Assembly (NCBI GenBank): GCA_026120185.1
Contig: JANUWF010001617.1
Location: forward strand, 992,001-1,056,000
Length of the DNA stretch: 64,000 nt
From: Voacanga thouarsii
Lineage: Eukaryota; Streptophyta; Magnoliopsida; Gentianales; Apocynaceae
Direction of reading: 5' to 3'
Below are positions 36,398 through 48,127 of this stretch, in pieces (positions within the stretch are counted from its first letter, which is position 1; every line of letters starts with the position of its first letter). Both the position numbers and the translations under genes were made by a program. The notes under the pieces were generated by a model. It had not been told where the DNA came from, searched no databases, and worked only from the letters and a program-made list of their open reading frames with translations.

Positions 36398-38259
36398 TGT
36401 AAACACCCAACCCAATGGATTATGGGTCTTGTATTTTAACCGACCCATAAAGTGATTTTTTTTTATTATGGCCCATGAGATAGCTCAATGTTTTAGGGGT
36501 CATGAGGGATTTAATTAAGTTGAGGGATTTGTTTGCTAATTAATATTTTTAAAAGTTAAACCTACGTCTTAACCTAAATGACGTTCTTTGATTTTATCAT
36601 CAGTTGTTCAAAGCGATCATTCAAAGGTTCCAGACTCTGGGGAAGAAAGCTCTGATTTGCTTCAATCGTGAAGGTGATTTCTATTGGCTTCGATTATTAA
36701 TTTAGTTAGAGGTTAAGGAGTAAATATTAGGAGGTTCTCCTTGTTTCTAGAATTCTATATAATAAGGTTAATTGATTTATTGGGTTTTAGTTCCTGGGAT
36801 TGATATTGGTATTGTGTGGTTTGATATTAGGGAACGATTGTGTGGAGTGATTAGTTTGGATTGGAGATATTAGTCTGACTTCTGAGGTAAGTGGTTCAGG
36901 CATCTTCTATTTTTCGAAATATTCTACGATTTGTATTTTCTGTATAAAATTTGGGAATTGAGTTTGGTTATTTTATTCTGATTTTGAATCATGGTATCAT
37001 GTGTGCTATGTGTTTAATGGCTCATGGATTGGAAGAAGGGAAGGAAGAACATGTTCTAAAATTCATTTGTGTGACTGAAACCCCTCTCGGTCAATAAGAA
37101 ATATAAGTTTGGCCTCCCTGACGGGATAAACAATCAGGACTAATATCAGTGATCCTCTCCCTAATCTAAAATTCATGAGCATATGTGTGATTGTTATGTG
37201 TAGTTTTGATTTTGTAATCTTAAAAAAAAAAAAAAAATTTGCAGTTCCGGTTGCCGGCTTTGTCCGGATAACTCTGTTGTAGTCATGTGTCGTTTTGGGT
37301 GAATTGTTGTAGGGGACGACTGTTGTTTTCAAGAACAAAAAAAAAAGATTTGCAGTGTTCTGTTCGTGCTTCAAGGTGACTTGATTTTTTGGCTATGGGG
37401 TGGGGATGCCTGTGTCCCTTTGTCCCCTAAATTAAAAAAAAAAAACAAACAAACAAAACAGTTTTCGTTGGGCAAAACAGAAGCCCATTCATATGTAATT
37501 GGCGTGGGGACTATTTTGGTGTCCCCATGAGATGGAGATTGTTTATAAAAAAAAAAAAAAATTTAAAGTGTTTCTACACTGTTTTTTTGTAGGATTAGGG
37601 CCCATCTCTTTTTGGTTTAAAATTTAAACTAAATTAATTATTTTATTTTATACTTAAATCATATTTTATTTCTACTTAATTATTTTTATTAAGGTGATAG
37701 TTTATTTTATTTAATATTAGACTAAGTCCTATATTATTTATGTGTGTGTGTGTATTTTGAAAGGAAAAGAGAAAAAAAAATTAAATTCATCTAAGTATGG
37801 TGTATTATTCGATGTGTTTTATTGTAAAGATATTATATGTAACATTCTCTTTCCCAAGAAGATGTTTGGACTACTTATTGAGCTAGTGTAGCTAACTCCA
37901 TTTAATATTTCGCAGATTGTGATCAAGAATATGAAGAGAATTGTGGAGACGGATGGGATTAGACTACGCTTTTAAATTGATTGGTTTTTGAGAGTTTTTA
38001 CCTTTTATGACTTTTAATTTGGTTTAGACAATGTTGTTCGCATAAATCCTTAGTTAAGATTGAGCAAGACATTGGTTGTATTAAATGTTTTATATTTTGT
38101 TCATGGAATTATATTTCAGGATGGGTATTTTTCCTTTTCTTTTGGAGGTGATTAATTTAATTAAAGTGGTTTTTTTGAGTTAGAGGCTTAGTATCTTCTT
38201 GGAGATGCTGTCGTGTAGCGTTTCAGGTACGGACTCGGGTTCCATTTCGGGGCGCTACA
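36398..38259 (+). repeat. 5' LTR of the gypsy element
   Basis: 1862 bases, TG..CA. It contains A-runs and a TG microsatellite near 37740. The first 150 bases differ from the 3' LTR at about 11 positions by eye, roughly 93% identity. Confidence 0.92.
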
Positions 38260-38519
38260 TTTAGTGGTATCAGAGCCTAGCTAGGTTTATGATCTTTAAT
38301 ATTAAGTTATGATTTAATTTACTATGAATCCTGAGATAGGATAGGATATTAAGATGTTTTATGTCTGACTATTATGGTTTATTATTAGTAGTTTTAATTA
38401 TTTACTTGACAAAAAAAAAATTCTTAATTATTTTAGCTACCTACTTATTTATTTAAATACCTAGTTATTTATCCTGGTGATATTAATCATCATAATTACT
38501 CATTGTGGGTACGAGATAG

Positions 38520-39650
38520 ATGACACGTGAGGGAAGGCATGAAAACGATGGTGAGGGTTTTAATAGTGAATTGGATGATATGAGCGTGCCACTGGCAGAG
38601 TGGGGACGAAGAATACTACGTCAACTGACAGGTGAAACCAGTCAACATGTGCCGATGCCACCTACCGGGCTTCCTCCGCAAGTTATACCAACAACTATGC
38701 CTGGGCCAACGTCATCTGAATTAATGGCGACTTTAACTATGATGGCACAAGTTATGCAAAATCATCAACAGGTGCAGCAAGAACAGCAGAGATTGCAACG
38801 AGAGCAGGAGCAGAGGCGACAAAGACTGACATTGGGGCCTAGAGCGCATTATGAACGACTTAAGAAAGCGGGAATGCCTACCTTTGATGGAATTGCAGAT
38901 CCGTTAATGGTGAGCAAGTGGTTGGAAGAGTTAGAGGAAAATTTTGAGATCCTGGAGATACCTGATGATGTCAAGTCAAAAATTGTACCTCCATTCCTAG
39001 TTGGAGATGCAAATCAATGGTGGAGGGGGGCAAAACCAGCATATACTCAAAGTGAGAGATCTATGACTTAGGGGGTGTACAAGAAAGCATTTCTCGATCA
39101 CTACTTTCCTATGGCAATCGGACTGTAAAAATAGAATGAATTCTTCGATTTGATGTAGACGGAAGAGATGAGTGTGGTTTACTACGCATCGTGATTTAAT
39201 GCCTTAGGACAATTTGCACCGGAGATCATGGCTAGTGAAACACTTAAGTTGCAGCGGTTTGAAAGTGAATTGCAAAGAAGAATTAATGATCGGTTATTCT
39301 CGATGCCCTCGAAGAACTATGAAGAACCCTATACTAGGTGTCTTCACATTGAGGCGGAAATTAAGAAAGGTGATGCTGAAAGGGAGAAGAAGAAACTGAG
39401 ACCTATCTTCAGTCAGGGCCAAGGTTCAAGATCAGTGGGACCCCCAGCAGCAAAAAGGCGTCTATGGTCCAAAACTACTCCGGCAGTAGCTTCTTATGAT
39501 AAAAAGAAGCTTTGTGAGACTTGTCAGCGTATTCATTCCGACGAATGTAGATGGAAGATTGGGGCTTGTTTCAAGTATGGAAAGATAGGGCATCGTATTA
39601 GAGAGTGTCCGATGATGGCTCAGGAAGCATCAAGACTTGCTACTTAACCA
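38520..39650 (+). pseudogene. gypsy gag (broken)
   Basis: The first part (38520-39071) has a Gln-rich stretch (VQQEQQRLQREQEQRRQR) and the retrotransposon gag domain (MPTFDGIADPLMVSKWLEEL; ANQWWRGAKPAY). It stops at TAG where a Trp is usual. The frame carries more stops at about 39127-39198, then is open over 39228-39644 with a CCHC-like knuckle near 39568-39612 (CFKYGKIGHRIREC). The second Cys of the knuckle is replaced by Tyr. Confidence 0.88.
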
Positions 39651-39739
39651 GTTATGAGGCCAGCGGAGCAAAAGAAGCCGAATGCTAGGATTTTTGCACT
39701 AACTCAACAGGAGGCTGAGACTGCAGATGATGTGGTTAC

Positions 39740-42700
39740 AGGTACCTACTAATTAATTCTGTACCAGCTTTGACGATCTTTGATTGTGGTGCCACTAATT
39801 CTTTTATATCTCAACGTTTTGCCAAAACTTTAAAATTAGTCCCTACCTTTTTAGTTGATCCTTTTCATGTGTCCATTCCTAGTGGAAAAGTTTTAGTCTC
39901 TAAACTTGTAATGAGGGGATGTAGGGTAGAGATTGGGAATGAGGTGTTAGATGCTAATCTCATCCATATTCCAATGGTGGATTTTGATATGATTCTCGGA
40001 ATGGATTGGCTCTCTCGTAACTGTGTAATGATCGACTGCAAGGGCAAAATGGTAAATTTGGCAATTCCAGGGAAGGATGAATTCCATTTTCTGGGAGGTT
40101 TGGAGAAGCGGGCGAGCAAGTTGAAACCAATCATATCAGCCATAAAGGTGCTAAGAGATCTTCAAAAAGGATGTGAAGGTTTCTTAGCTTACGCATTGGA
40201 AACTCAGAAGAAAGGGCAAACAATTGAAGACATACCAGTGGTGTGTGATTTCCCAGATGTATTCCCGAAAGAGTTACCAGGACTACCCCTTGAGCGAGAA
40301 GTAGAGTTCGAGATTGTTTTGATACCGGGAGTGGAATCGATCTCGAAGGCTCCGTATAGGATGGCACCTGCTGAATTGCGATAATTGAAGACTCAACTTC
40401 AAGAATTATTAGACATGGGATTTATACGCCCAAGTGTGTCCCCGTGAGGAGCTCCAGTTTTATTCGTGAAGAAAAAGGATGGCAATATGAGACTCTGTAT
40501 TGACTACCGCGAACTTAATAAGATCACCATCAAGAATCGGTACCCATTACCTCAAATAGATGATCTCTTTAACCAGCTGAAAGGTGCTTGTGTATTTTCT
40601 AAGATTGACTTGCGCTCTGGATATCATCAGTTAAGAATTAAGGCAGAGGACATACCCAAAAGTGCTTTCCAGACTCGTTATGGACATTATGAGTTTTTTG
40701 TCATGTCATTTGGAATGACTAATGCCCCAGCAGCATTTATGGACTTGATGAATCGAGTCTTCAAGCCTCAGTTAGACAAGTTTGTAGTGGTATTTATTGA
40801 TGACATTTTGATATATTCATCATCCGAACAAAAGCATGCGGAGCATTTGGCAGTGGTTTTGCAGACCTTGCGGAAGGAGAAGTTGTACGCAAAATTTAGC
40901 AAGTGTGAATTTTAGCTCAGGAGTGTTTCTTTCTTGGGTCATGTCATATCTGAAAATGGAGTAGCTGTAGATCCTAAGAAAGTAGAAGCCATTGTAAATT
41001 GGGCTAGACCAACTAGTGCATCTGAAGTGAGAAGTTTATTGGGGTTAGCTGGGTATTATCGAAAGTTTGTGAAGGATTTTTCAAAAATTTCAGGACCGTT
41101 AACTCGTCTTACCCAAAAAAAGACCAAGTTCGAGTGGAGTTTAGCATGTGAGACCAGTTTTCAGGAATTGAAGAAAAGATTAACATTAGCACCTGTACTC
41201 ACACTACCATCTGGATCAGGGGATTTTGTAATCTATAGTGATGCGTCAAAGAACGGTTTATGTTGTGTGCTAATGCAGAATGGGAAGGTTATAGCATATG
41301 CGTCAAGGCAATTAAAGCTCTATGAGCAAAATTATCCCACTCACGATCTTGAGTTAGCTGCAGTAGTTTTTGCTTTAAAGATCTGAAGGCACTATTTGTA
41401 TGGAGAGCCTTGTGAAGTGTTTACGGACCATCAAAGTTTGAAATATTTGTTCACCCAAAAGGAACTTAACATGCATCAGCGGAGATGGCTAGAGCTATTT
41501 AAGGACTATGATTTGAAGATCAGCTATCATCCGGGGAAAGCCAACAAAGTAGCTGACGCATTAATAGGAAGAATAATACCCTAGAAGCTATGATCACTCA
41601 GCAGAGACAATTGATATTGAAATTTGAGAAATTGGAGATAAAAGTAGAAGGGTCTGCAAAAGAATATATAGCAGCTTTGACGTTGCAACCAACCTTGGTG
41701 GAGCGTATAAAGACGACTCAAGGTATGAATGCTAGTTTAGAGAAGAAGAGGAAGGAAGTCCATGATAATCAGCAAGCAGATTTCCAAATTCATGATGACG
41801 GGAGCTTAAGATTTAGAGGAAGATTATGTGTACCTGACCATCCAAGTTTAAAAGCTGAAATTTTGAAAGAAGCGCACAACTCTAAGTTGTCGGTACATCC
41901 CGGGGGTACTAAAATGTATAAAGACTTGAAGAGACTTTTGGTGGAGCGGAATAAAGAGGGAGATAGCGGAATATATCTCGCGGTGTATGGTATCTCAGCA
42001 AGTGAAGGCCGAACACCAAAGACCAAGAGGATTGCTAAAACTTTTGGAGATACCTGTATGGAAATGGGAGCATATCACTATGGACTTTGTTGTTGGGTTG
42101 CCAAGATCAATGTTGGGAAAGGATACTATTTGGGTGATTGTAGATAGATTGACTCAATCTGCGCATTTTTTGTCAATGAAGGCTACAACAACAATGGATG
42201 AATTGGCAAAGATATACATAGAAGAAATAGTGTGATTACACGGCATACCAGTTAGCATTATGTCTGACAGGGATCCACGGTTTGTTTCACGATTCTGGAA
42301 GAGCTTTACTAAAGCTATGGGGACTTCGTTAGCACTTAGTACTGTATTTCACCCACAAATCGATGGGCAATCTGAACGTACGATTTAAACGTTAGAGGAT
42401 ATGTTGCGGGCATGTGTGATAAATTTCAAAGGTAGTTGGGTTGATCATTTAATGTTGGTAGAGTTCTCGTATAATAATAGTTACCAGACAAGTATTGGAA
42501 TGTCTTCGTATGTGGCATTGTATGGGAGGAGGTGTAGGTCACCGGTGTGCTGGGATGATGTTGGTGAGAGGATAATTACTGGACCGGAATTAGTACAAAT
42601 TACTTTGGAGAAAGTGCCATTGATCCGCTAGCGAATTAAGGCAGCGCAAGATAGATAAAAGAGTTGGGCAGATAGCAAAAGGCGACCATTGGAGTTTAAG

Positions 42701-43172
42701 GTGGGAGAGAAGGTGTATCTTCGAATTTCTCCTACTAAGGGGGTGATGAGGTTTGGAAAGAGTAGAAAGCTAAGTCCCCATTTCATAGGTCCTTATGAGA
42801 TTCTGAAAAGAGTTGGGGCACTCGCTTACCGTTTGACTTTGCCACCGGCACTATCTAAGGTGCATAGCGTTTTTCATGTTTCTTAATTGAGGAGATACAT
42901 TTCAAATCCAAGTCATATGTTAGAGGCTGAACCATTGAAAGTGACTGAGAGCTTGTCGTACGCAGAGATTCCTTTGAGGATCGTAGAACATAAGGAGCAG
43001 GTATTGCGAAGACGTATCATTCCATATATCAAGGTCCAGTGGACAAATCATACGCTTCACGAAGCTACATGGGAATTGGAGGAGGACATGCGCAAGAAGT
43101 ATCCATCTTTGTTTGACTCGGAAGGTACGTATAAGTTTCGAGGACGAAACTTTTGTAACGGGGGTGGAATGT
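39740..43172 (+). pseudogene. gypsy pol (protease, RT, RNase H, integrase, chromodomain), broken
   Basis: Protease: FDCGATNSFIS near 39780. Reverse transcriptase: [20 protein letters not shown] (40460 on), [13 protein letters not shown], and the catalytic box in [11 protein letters not shown] near 40795. RNase [16 protein letters not shown] near 41230 and [14 protein letters not shown]. Integrase: HPGGTKMYKDLKR near 41900, ITMDFVVGLPRS with the first catalytic Asp near 42075, then a core ending with a stop-broken Glu region near 42370. A chromodomain-like tail (VQWTNHTLHEATWELEEDMR) lies near 43030-43090. Stops at 40445, 40913, 41384, 42233, about 42386, 42629 and 42884 interrupt otherwise continuous frames. 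Frameshifts lie near 41585 and 41990. Confidence 0.92.
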
Positions 43173-45072
43173 AAACACCTAACCCAATGGATTATGAGTC
43201 TTGTATTTTAACCGACCTATAAAGTGATTTTTTTTTATTATGGCTCATGAGATAGCCCAAGGTTTTAGGGGTCAAGAGGGATTTAATTAAATTGAGGGAT
43301 GTGTTTGCTATTTAATATTTTTAAAAGTTAAACATATGTCTTAACCTAAACGACGTTCTTTGGTTTTATCATCAGTTGTTCAAAGCGATTATTCAAAGGT
43401 TCCAGACTCTGGGGAAGAAAGCTTTGATTTGCTTCAATCGTGAAGGTAAGTTCTATTGGCTTCGATTATTAATTTAGTTAGAGGTTAAGGAGTAAATATT
43501 AGGAGGTTCTCCTTGTTTCTGAAATTATATATAATAAGGTTAATTGATTCATTGGGTTTTAATTCCTGGGATTGATATTGGTATTGTGTGATTTGATATT
43601 AGGGAACGATTGTGTGGAGTGATTAGTTTGGATTGGAGATATTAGTCTGACTTCTGAGGTAAGTGGTTCAGGCATCTTTTGTTTTTCGAAATATTTTACG
43701 ATTTGTATTTTTTGTATAAAATTTGAAAATTGAGTTTGGTTATTTTATTCTGATTTTGAATCATGATATCATGTGTGCTATGTGTTTAATGGCTCATGGG
43801 TTGGAAGAAGGGAAGGAAGAACATGTTCTAAAATTCATTTGTGTGACTGAAACCCCTCTCAGTCAATAAAAAATATAAGTTTGGCCTCCCTGACGAGATA
43901 AACAGTTAAGACTGATATCAGTGATCCTCCCCCTAATCTGAAATTCATGAGCATATGTGAGATTGTTAAGTGTAGTTTTGATTTTGTAATCTTAAAAAAA
44001 AAAAAAAATTGCAGTTCCGGTCGCCGTCTTCGTCCGGATAACTCTGTTGTAGTCATGCGTCGTTTTGGGTGAATTGCTGTGGGGGACGACTGTTGTTTTC
44101 AAGAACAAAATAAAATAAAAATTTTTTTGCAGTGTTTAGCTTCAAGGTGACTTGATTGTTTGGCTATGGGGTGGGGACGCCTATGTCCCCTTGCCCCTAA
44201 ATTTAAAAAAAAAAAAAAAACAAACAAAACAGTTTTCGCTGGGCAGAACAGAAGCCCATTCATATGTAATTGGCGTGGGGACTATTTTGGTGTCCCCACG
44301 AGATGGGGATTGTTTATAAAAAAAAAAATTGTAAAGTGTTTCTACACTATTTTTTCGTAGGATTGGGGCCCATCTCTTTTTAGTTTAAAATTTAAACTAA
44401 GTTAATTATTTTATTTTATACTTAAATCATATTTTATTTCTACTTAATTATTTTTATTAAGGTGATAGTTTATTTTATTTAATATTAGACTAAGTCCTAT
44501 ATTTTTTATTTATATATATGTATATATATATATGTATGTATATATATATTTTGAAAGGAAAAGAGGAAAAAAAAATTCAATTCATCTAAGTATGGTGTAT
44601 TATTCAATGTGTTTTATTGTAAAGATATTATATGTAATATTCTCTTTTCCAATAAGATGTTTGGACTACTTATTGGGCTAATGTAGCTCACTCCATTTAA
44701 CATTTCGCAGATTGTGATCAAGAATATGAAGAGAATTGTGGAGACGGATAGGATTAGATTACACTTTTAAATTGATTGGTTTTTGAGAGTTTTTACCTTT
44801 TGTGACTTTTAGTTTTGTTTAGACAACGTTGTTCGCATAAATCTTTAGTTAAGATTGAACAAGACATTGGTTGTATTAAAGGTTTTATATTTTGTTCATG
44901 GAATTATATTTCAAGATGGGTATTTTTCCTTTTCTTTTGGAGGTGATTAGTTTAATTAAAGTGGTTTTTTTTTTTTTAGTTAGAGGCTTAGTATCTTCTT
45001 GGAGATGCTGCCGTGTAACGTTTCGGGTACGGACTCGAGTTCCATTTTGGGTTCCGGATTCAGGGCGCTACA
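43170..45072 (+). repeat. 3' LTR of the gypsy element
   Basis: 1903 bases, collinear with the 5' LTR. Length differences come mostly from microsatellite change: a TA-rich tract near 44512-44550 replaces the TG tract of the 5' LTR. Confidence 0.92.
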
Positions 45073-45077
45073 TTTAT

Positions 45078-46500
45078 TCTTTCTAATTATCTCCTAAGCT
45101 GAAGATAAGGAGAAATCCCCTGATGTAGTAGGCTTCCAAAGGATCATCTTGAGCTTCGTGTTGAAAAGGTGGTTGGATTTTGAGAATAGGATATGCCAGA
45201 TGATCATCAAGCAGTTGCAGAATCTTTTGAGCATTCCAAAAGCTATTGGAAAGATAATCTTTGATTGTAATTTTCGGAAAGCAAATGAAGGAATTGTGAG
45301 CTACGAGGCTACCATCTCCACACTAGTTATCATACCAAAAAGATGAACTGTCAGATTTAAGTGAGAAAGCAATGTGGGAGTCTGCAATCTTTGAAATCAG
45401 AAGGATATGTTTCCAAATCATTGAGGACTGAGAAGAAAACTCAAGCAATGTTGGATGAACATTTGCTGCATTATATTTGCTCCATAGAAACTGAGACCAC
45501 AAGGTATCCCTTTCCTGAAATTTCCACCATAGTTTGAGTGCAAAAGCTTGACTTACTTCCTCTAGAAATCTAAAGTTAAGACCATTCTTTTTCTTAGGGA
45601 AACATATTGAACGCCAACTCATCCAGTGACGTTTTTCCCTGTGAACTAAGCTCCCCGATAGAAATCTGGACAAGTGTCTCTCAATGTCCCAAAACACTGA
45701 TTTTGGGGGGTTAATGACCTGCAAGATGCAGCGGAATAGAGGCTAATACCGATTGGACAAGTTGCATTCAGCCTGCTTCAAAAAGGTTTTTGAATTTCCA
45801 CCCTTATAGCCTTTTTTTAACCTTGTCAATAAGGGGCTGAAAATATATCTTCCTCTTTCTGCCTTTGAACATAGGACAACCAAGGTAGGTGAAAGGCGGA
45901 AATAATTTTGAGAAACCCAATATTCTATGTATTAAAGAAACCCTTTGTGAAGAGGCCTTGTCTGAAATAATATAAAAGCTCTTGGCATCATTAATGAGTT
46001 GCCTCGAGCATTTTTTATAGTCCAGGAGAATGGATTTCATCAGTGCTAGAGCTTTTTTTGAAGCGGTTGAGAATATCAATGTGTCATCAGCAAAACTTAG
46101 ACGAGAGACAGGAAAGTAGGAGAAGGCAGCTTAAAAGGAATAAGTATGCCGCTAGCCATCTTCTCGTTTAAACATCTAGAGAGTAATTCTTAAGCAATGA
46201 TAAAGAGCATTGAAGATAGAGGATCATCCTGCCTTAAGCCTTGCATGGATTTAAAATAGCCACACATCTCACCATTGATCACAACAGAAAATCAACAATT
46301 GTTAATACAATTCTCAACCAACTTAATAAAATGAGCATTAAATCCAAAACGAGAGAGCACAACAAATAATGAAGACCAAGAGACTCTATCAAATACTTTA
46401 GACATATCTAAGTTTGAGAGCCACATTTTTCCCCACCACTTGACGGTCTGTAAAAGTAAAGTGAAAATTTTCATATGCTAAAAGAACATTATCAGAGATT
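45078..46500 (-). pseudogene. LINE reverse transcriptase (broken)
   Basis: Minus-strand fragments give NLDMSKVFDRVSWSSLFVVL (46410-46350), the segment with the first catalytic Asp. Then comes SFADDTLIF (about 46104-46075) with the metal-binding Asp pair, and FTYLGCPMFKGRKRKIYF (about 45880-45830). HWMSWRSICFPKKKNGLNFR (about 45630-45570) belongs to the thumb and connection region. Stops and shifts separate the fragments, so no single frame is open. Confidence 0.85.
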
Positions 46501-46931
46501 TTAAACTAGTAGAAAGCCAACAGGGTATACAAACCAGTAGAAAGCCATCAATGCACAGTTCTGAAACTGTCTTTTTATGGTTACAGAATGGTCTCACAAG
46601 AATGGAAAGCTACTGCTTGTATACGAATTTATGCCCAAAGGCAGCTTGGATCAACACCTCTTTGTAGGGCCAGAGAAGCAGCCATTAAGCTGGAACTTTC
46701 GCTATAAAATCATATCTGGAGTGGCATCGGCTTTACACTACCTCCACAAATAGTACGATCAGAGGGTAGTACATCGAGATCTTAAAGCCAGCAACATCAT
46801 GTTTGACTCTAACTTCAATGCTCGACTAGGTGATTTTGGCCTCGCACGAGCTCTAGAAAATGAAAAGTTCTCGTATGCTGAGGGAGGCCGAGGGCGTGCA
46901 GGGCACAATGGGATATATCGCACCCGAGTGT

Positions 46932-47110
46932 TGTTAGGAAATGATATGAGTCTATCTTTAATAGCTGTAAATAACCACTATTTGTGTGTAAAAGCTAAAG
47001 TTAGTTGTAACTTACAGCTATTTGTTATTATTTGTAGTTATCTTGTACAAAACAAACACTATATATTAGAACCCATCTCAAAGTAAACGAGTGGGTATTT
47101 CCATCTTACA
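46932..47110 (+). repeat. 5' LTR of the 46.9-51.5 kb copia element
   Basis: 179 bases, TGTTAGGAAATG..CATCTTACA. A TATA-like ACTATATATTAG lies near 47059. Confidence 0.95.
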
Positions 47111-47155
47111 TGGTATCAGATTAGGTTCCGATCCTTCCCCTCTTCTCATCGTCTC

Positions 47156-48127
47156 ATGGCCTTCTCTTCATCCATGCCCTCTTTCTCTTCTCCTATCTTC
47201 AATGTCAACATCTCTGATTTTGTTACTGAAAAATTGGATATGACTAATTATCTTACGTGGTCTTACTTGTTTCGTCCTGTCCTTGATGTTTATGATCTAA
47301 GTGATCATATTGCTGCCTCTCCAACCTCCCCCTCTCAGTTTCTCTCTAGTGAAAATGAAGCTGCTTCCCAGCCAAATCCTGCGTATCTTCTCTGGCACAA
47401 AGCTGACCGCCTTATTCTCAGTTAGATTAATGCCACAGTCACACGTGATGTTCTTCCCCTTCTCTATCATTCTACCACTGCCTCTGAAGCCTGGACAGCT
47501 CTCTCTAATCACTTTCTTGACAAATCTACTGCTCGTGAAATGCAACTGTGACTGGCTCTTGATCAGCTTCGAAAGAATGATCTCTCCATTGATGTTTATT
47601 ATCGGAAATTCAAGGAATTAATAGATTCTCTTGCGGCTATTGGTCAGCCATTAACTGAACGCGAAAAGGTGCAACATCTTCTTGGTGGTCTTCCACTGTC
47701 TTATGCATCTTTGATCACTGTTGCCTCCACTCAAAAGCCTCCTCCTTCTCTTGATGAAGTCTGGATTATGCTCCTTCGCTTTGAAGCACGTCTTGAACAT
47801 TTGGATTCTCTTTCTTCCTCCTCTACAGCGCAGCCCCAAACTGCTCTTGTCTCAGTTGCTGTTTCTTCACCAGGTCATGGCTCGTCCTCTCCTCGTGGTC
47901 GGGCAGGTCGATGGCGTGGCAGTAATCGTGGTGGATATCGTGGTGGACGAATATCCTCCTATTCATTCCCTTTCGGGCACAGCACTGCTCGAGGTCTTCT
48001 TGGTCCTTCTCCATTATTTCCTGGCTCCTCAACGCCATTTACTGGTACTTGTTATTCTTGTGGATTGGTGGGACACATTGCTGCGCCTTGCCCACGTCGA
48101 AATTTTCTATCAGCCACTACCAGTTAG
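47156..48127 (+). pseudogene. copia gag with three in-frame stops
   Basis: The frame runs from the ATG at 47156 through the gag core (NYLTWSYLFRPVL; SEAWTALSNHFL; NDLSIDVYYRKFKELIDSLAAIG; QHLLGGLPLSY) and a Gly/Arg-rich stretch to a CCHC knuckle (CYSCGLVGHIAAPC, near 48050-48090). Stops at 47423 (TAG), about 47549 (TGA) and 48125 (TAG) fall in the same frame as pol. Each could come from one C-to-T or G-to-A change in a Trp, Arg or Gln codon. Confidence 0.9.

Larger units (their letters stand above)
36398..45072 (+). mobile_element. Ty3/gypsy chromovirus-type LTR retrotransposon
   Basis: The LTRs at 36398-38259 and 43170-45072 (TGTAAACACC..GCGCTACA) flank gag, protease, reverse transcriptase, RNase H, integrase and a C-terminal chromodomain. 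That order and the chromodomain indicate a chromovirus, probably Tekay/Del-like. The 5-base target TTTAT is repeated exactly (36393-36397 and 45073-45077) within the LINE. A TGGTATCAGAGC primer-binding site lies near 38265, and a purine tract precedes the 3' LTR. Coding regions carry many stops and a few frameshifts, so it is dead. Confidence 0.95.
35328..46510 (-). mobile_element. 5'-truncated L1-type LINE, split by a gypsy element
   Basis: Read on the minus strand, the element starts inside the reverse transcriptase (about 46510). It passes the FADD catalytic box (near 46081-46104) and the rest of the reverse transcriptase to 45078, then resumes at 36397 with the zinc-binding region and RNase H. 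It ends at a poly(A) tail, seen as a T run at 35328-35340. Excluding the gypsy insertion (36398-45072) it is about 2.5 kb. Loss of the 5' end is typical of LINEs. No matching target duplication joins the two outer ends. Stops and frameshifts make it inactive. Confidence 0.88.
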
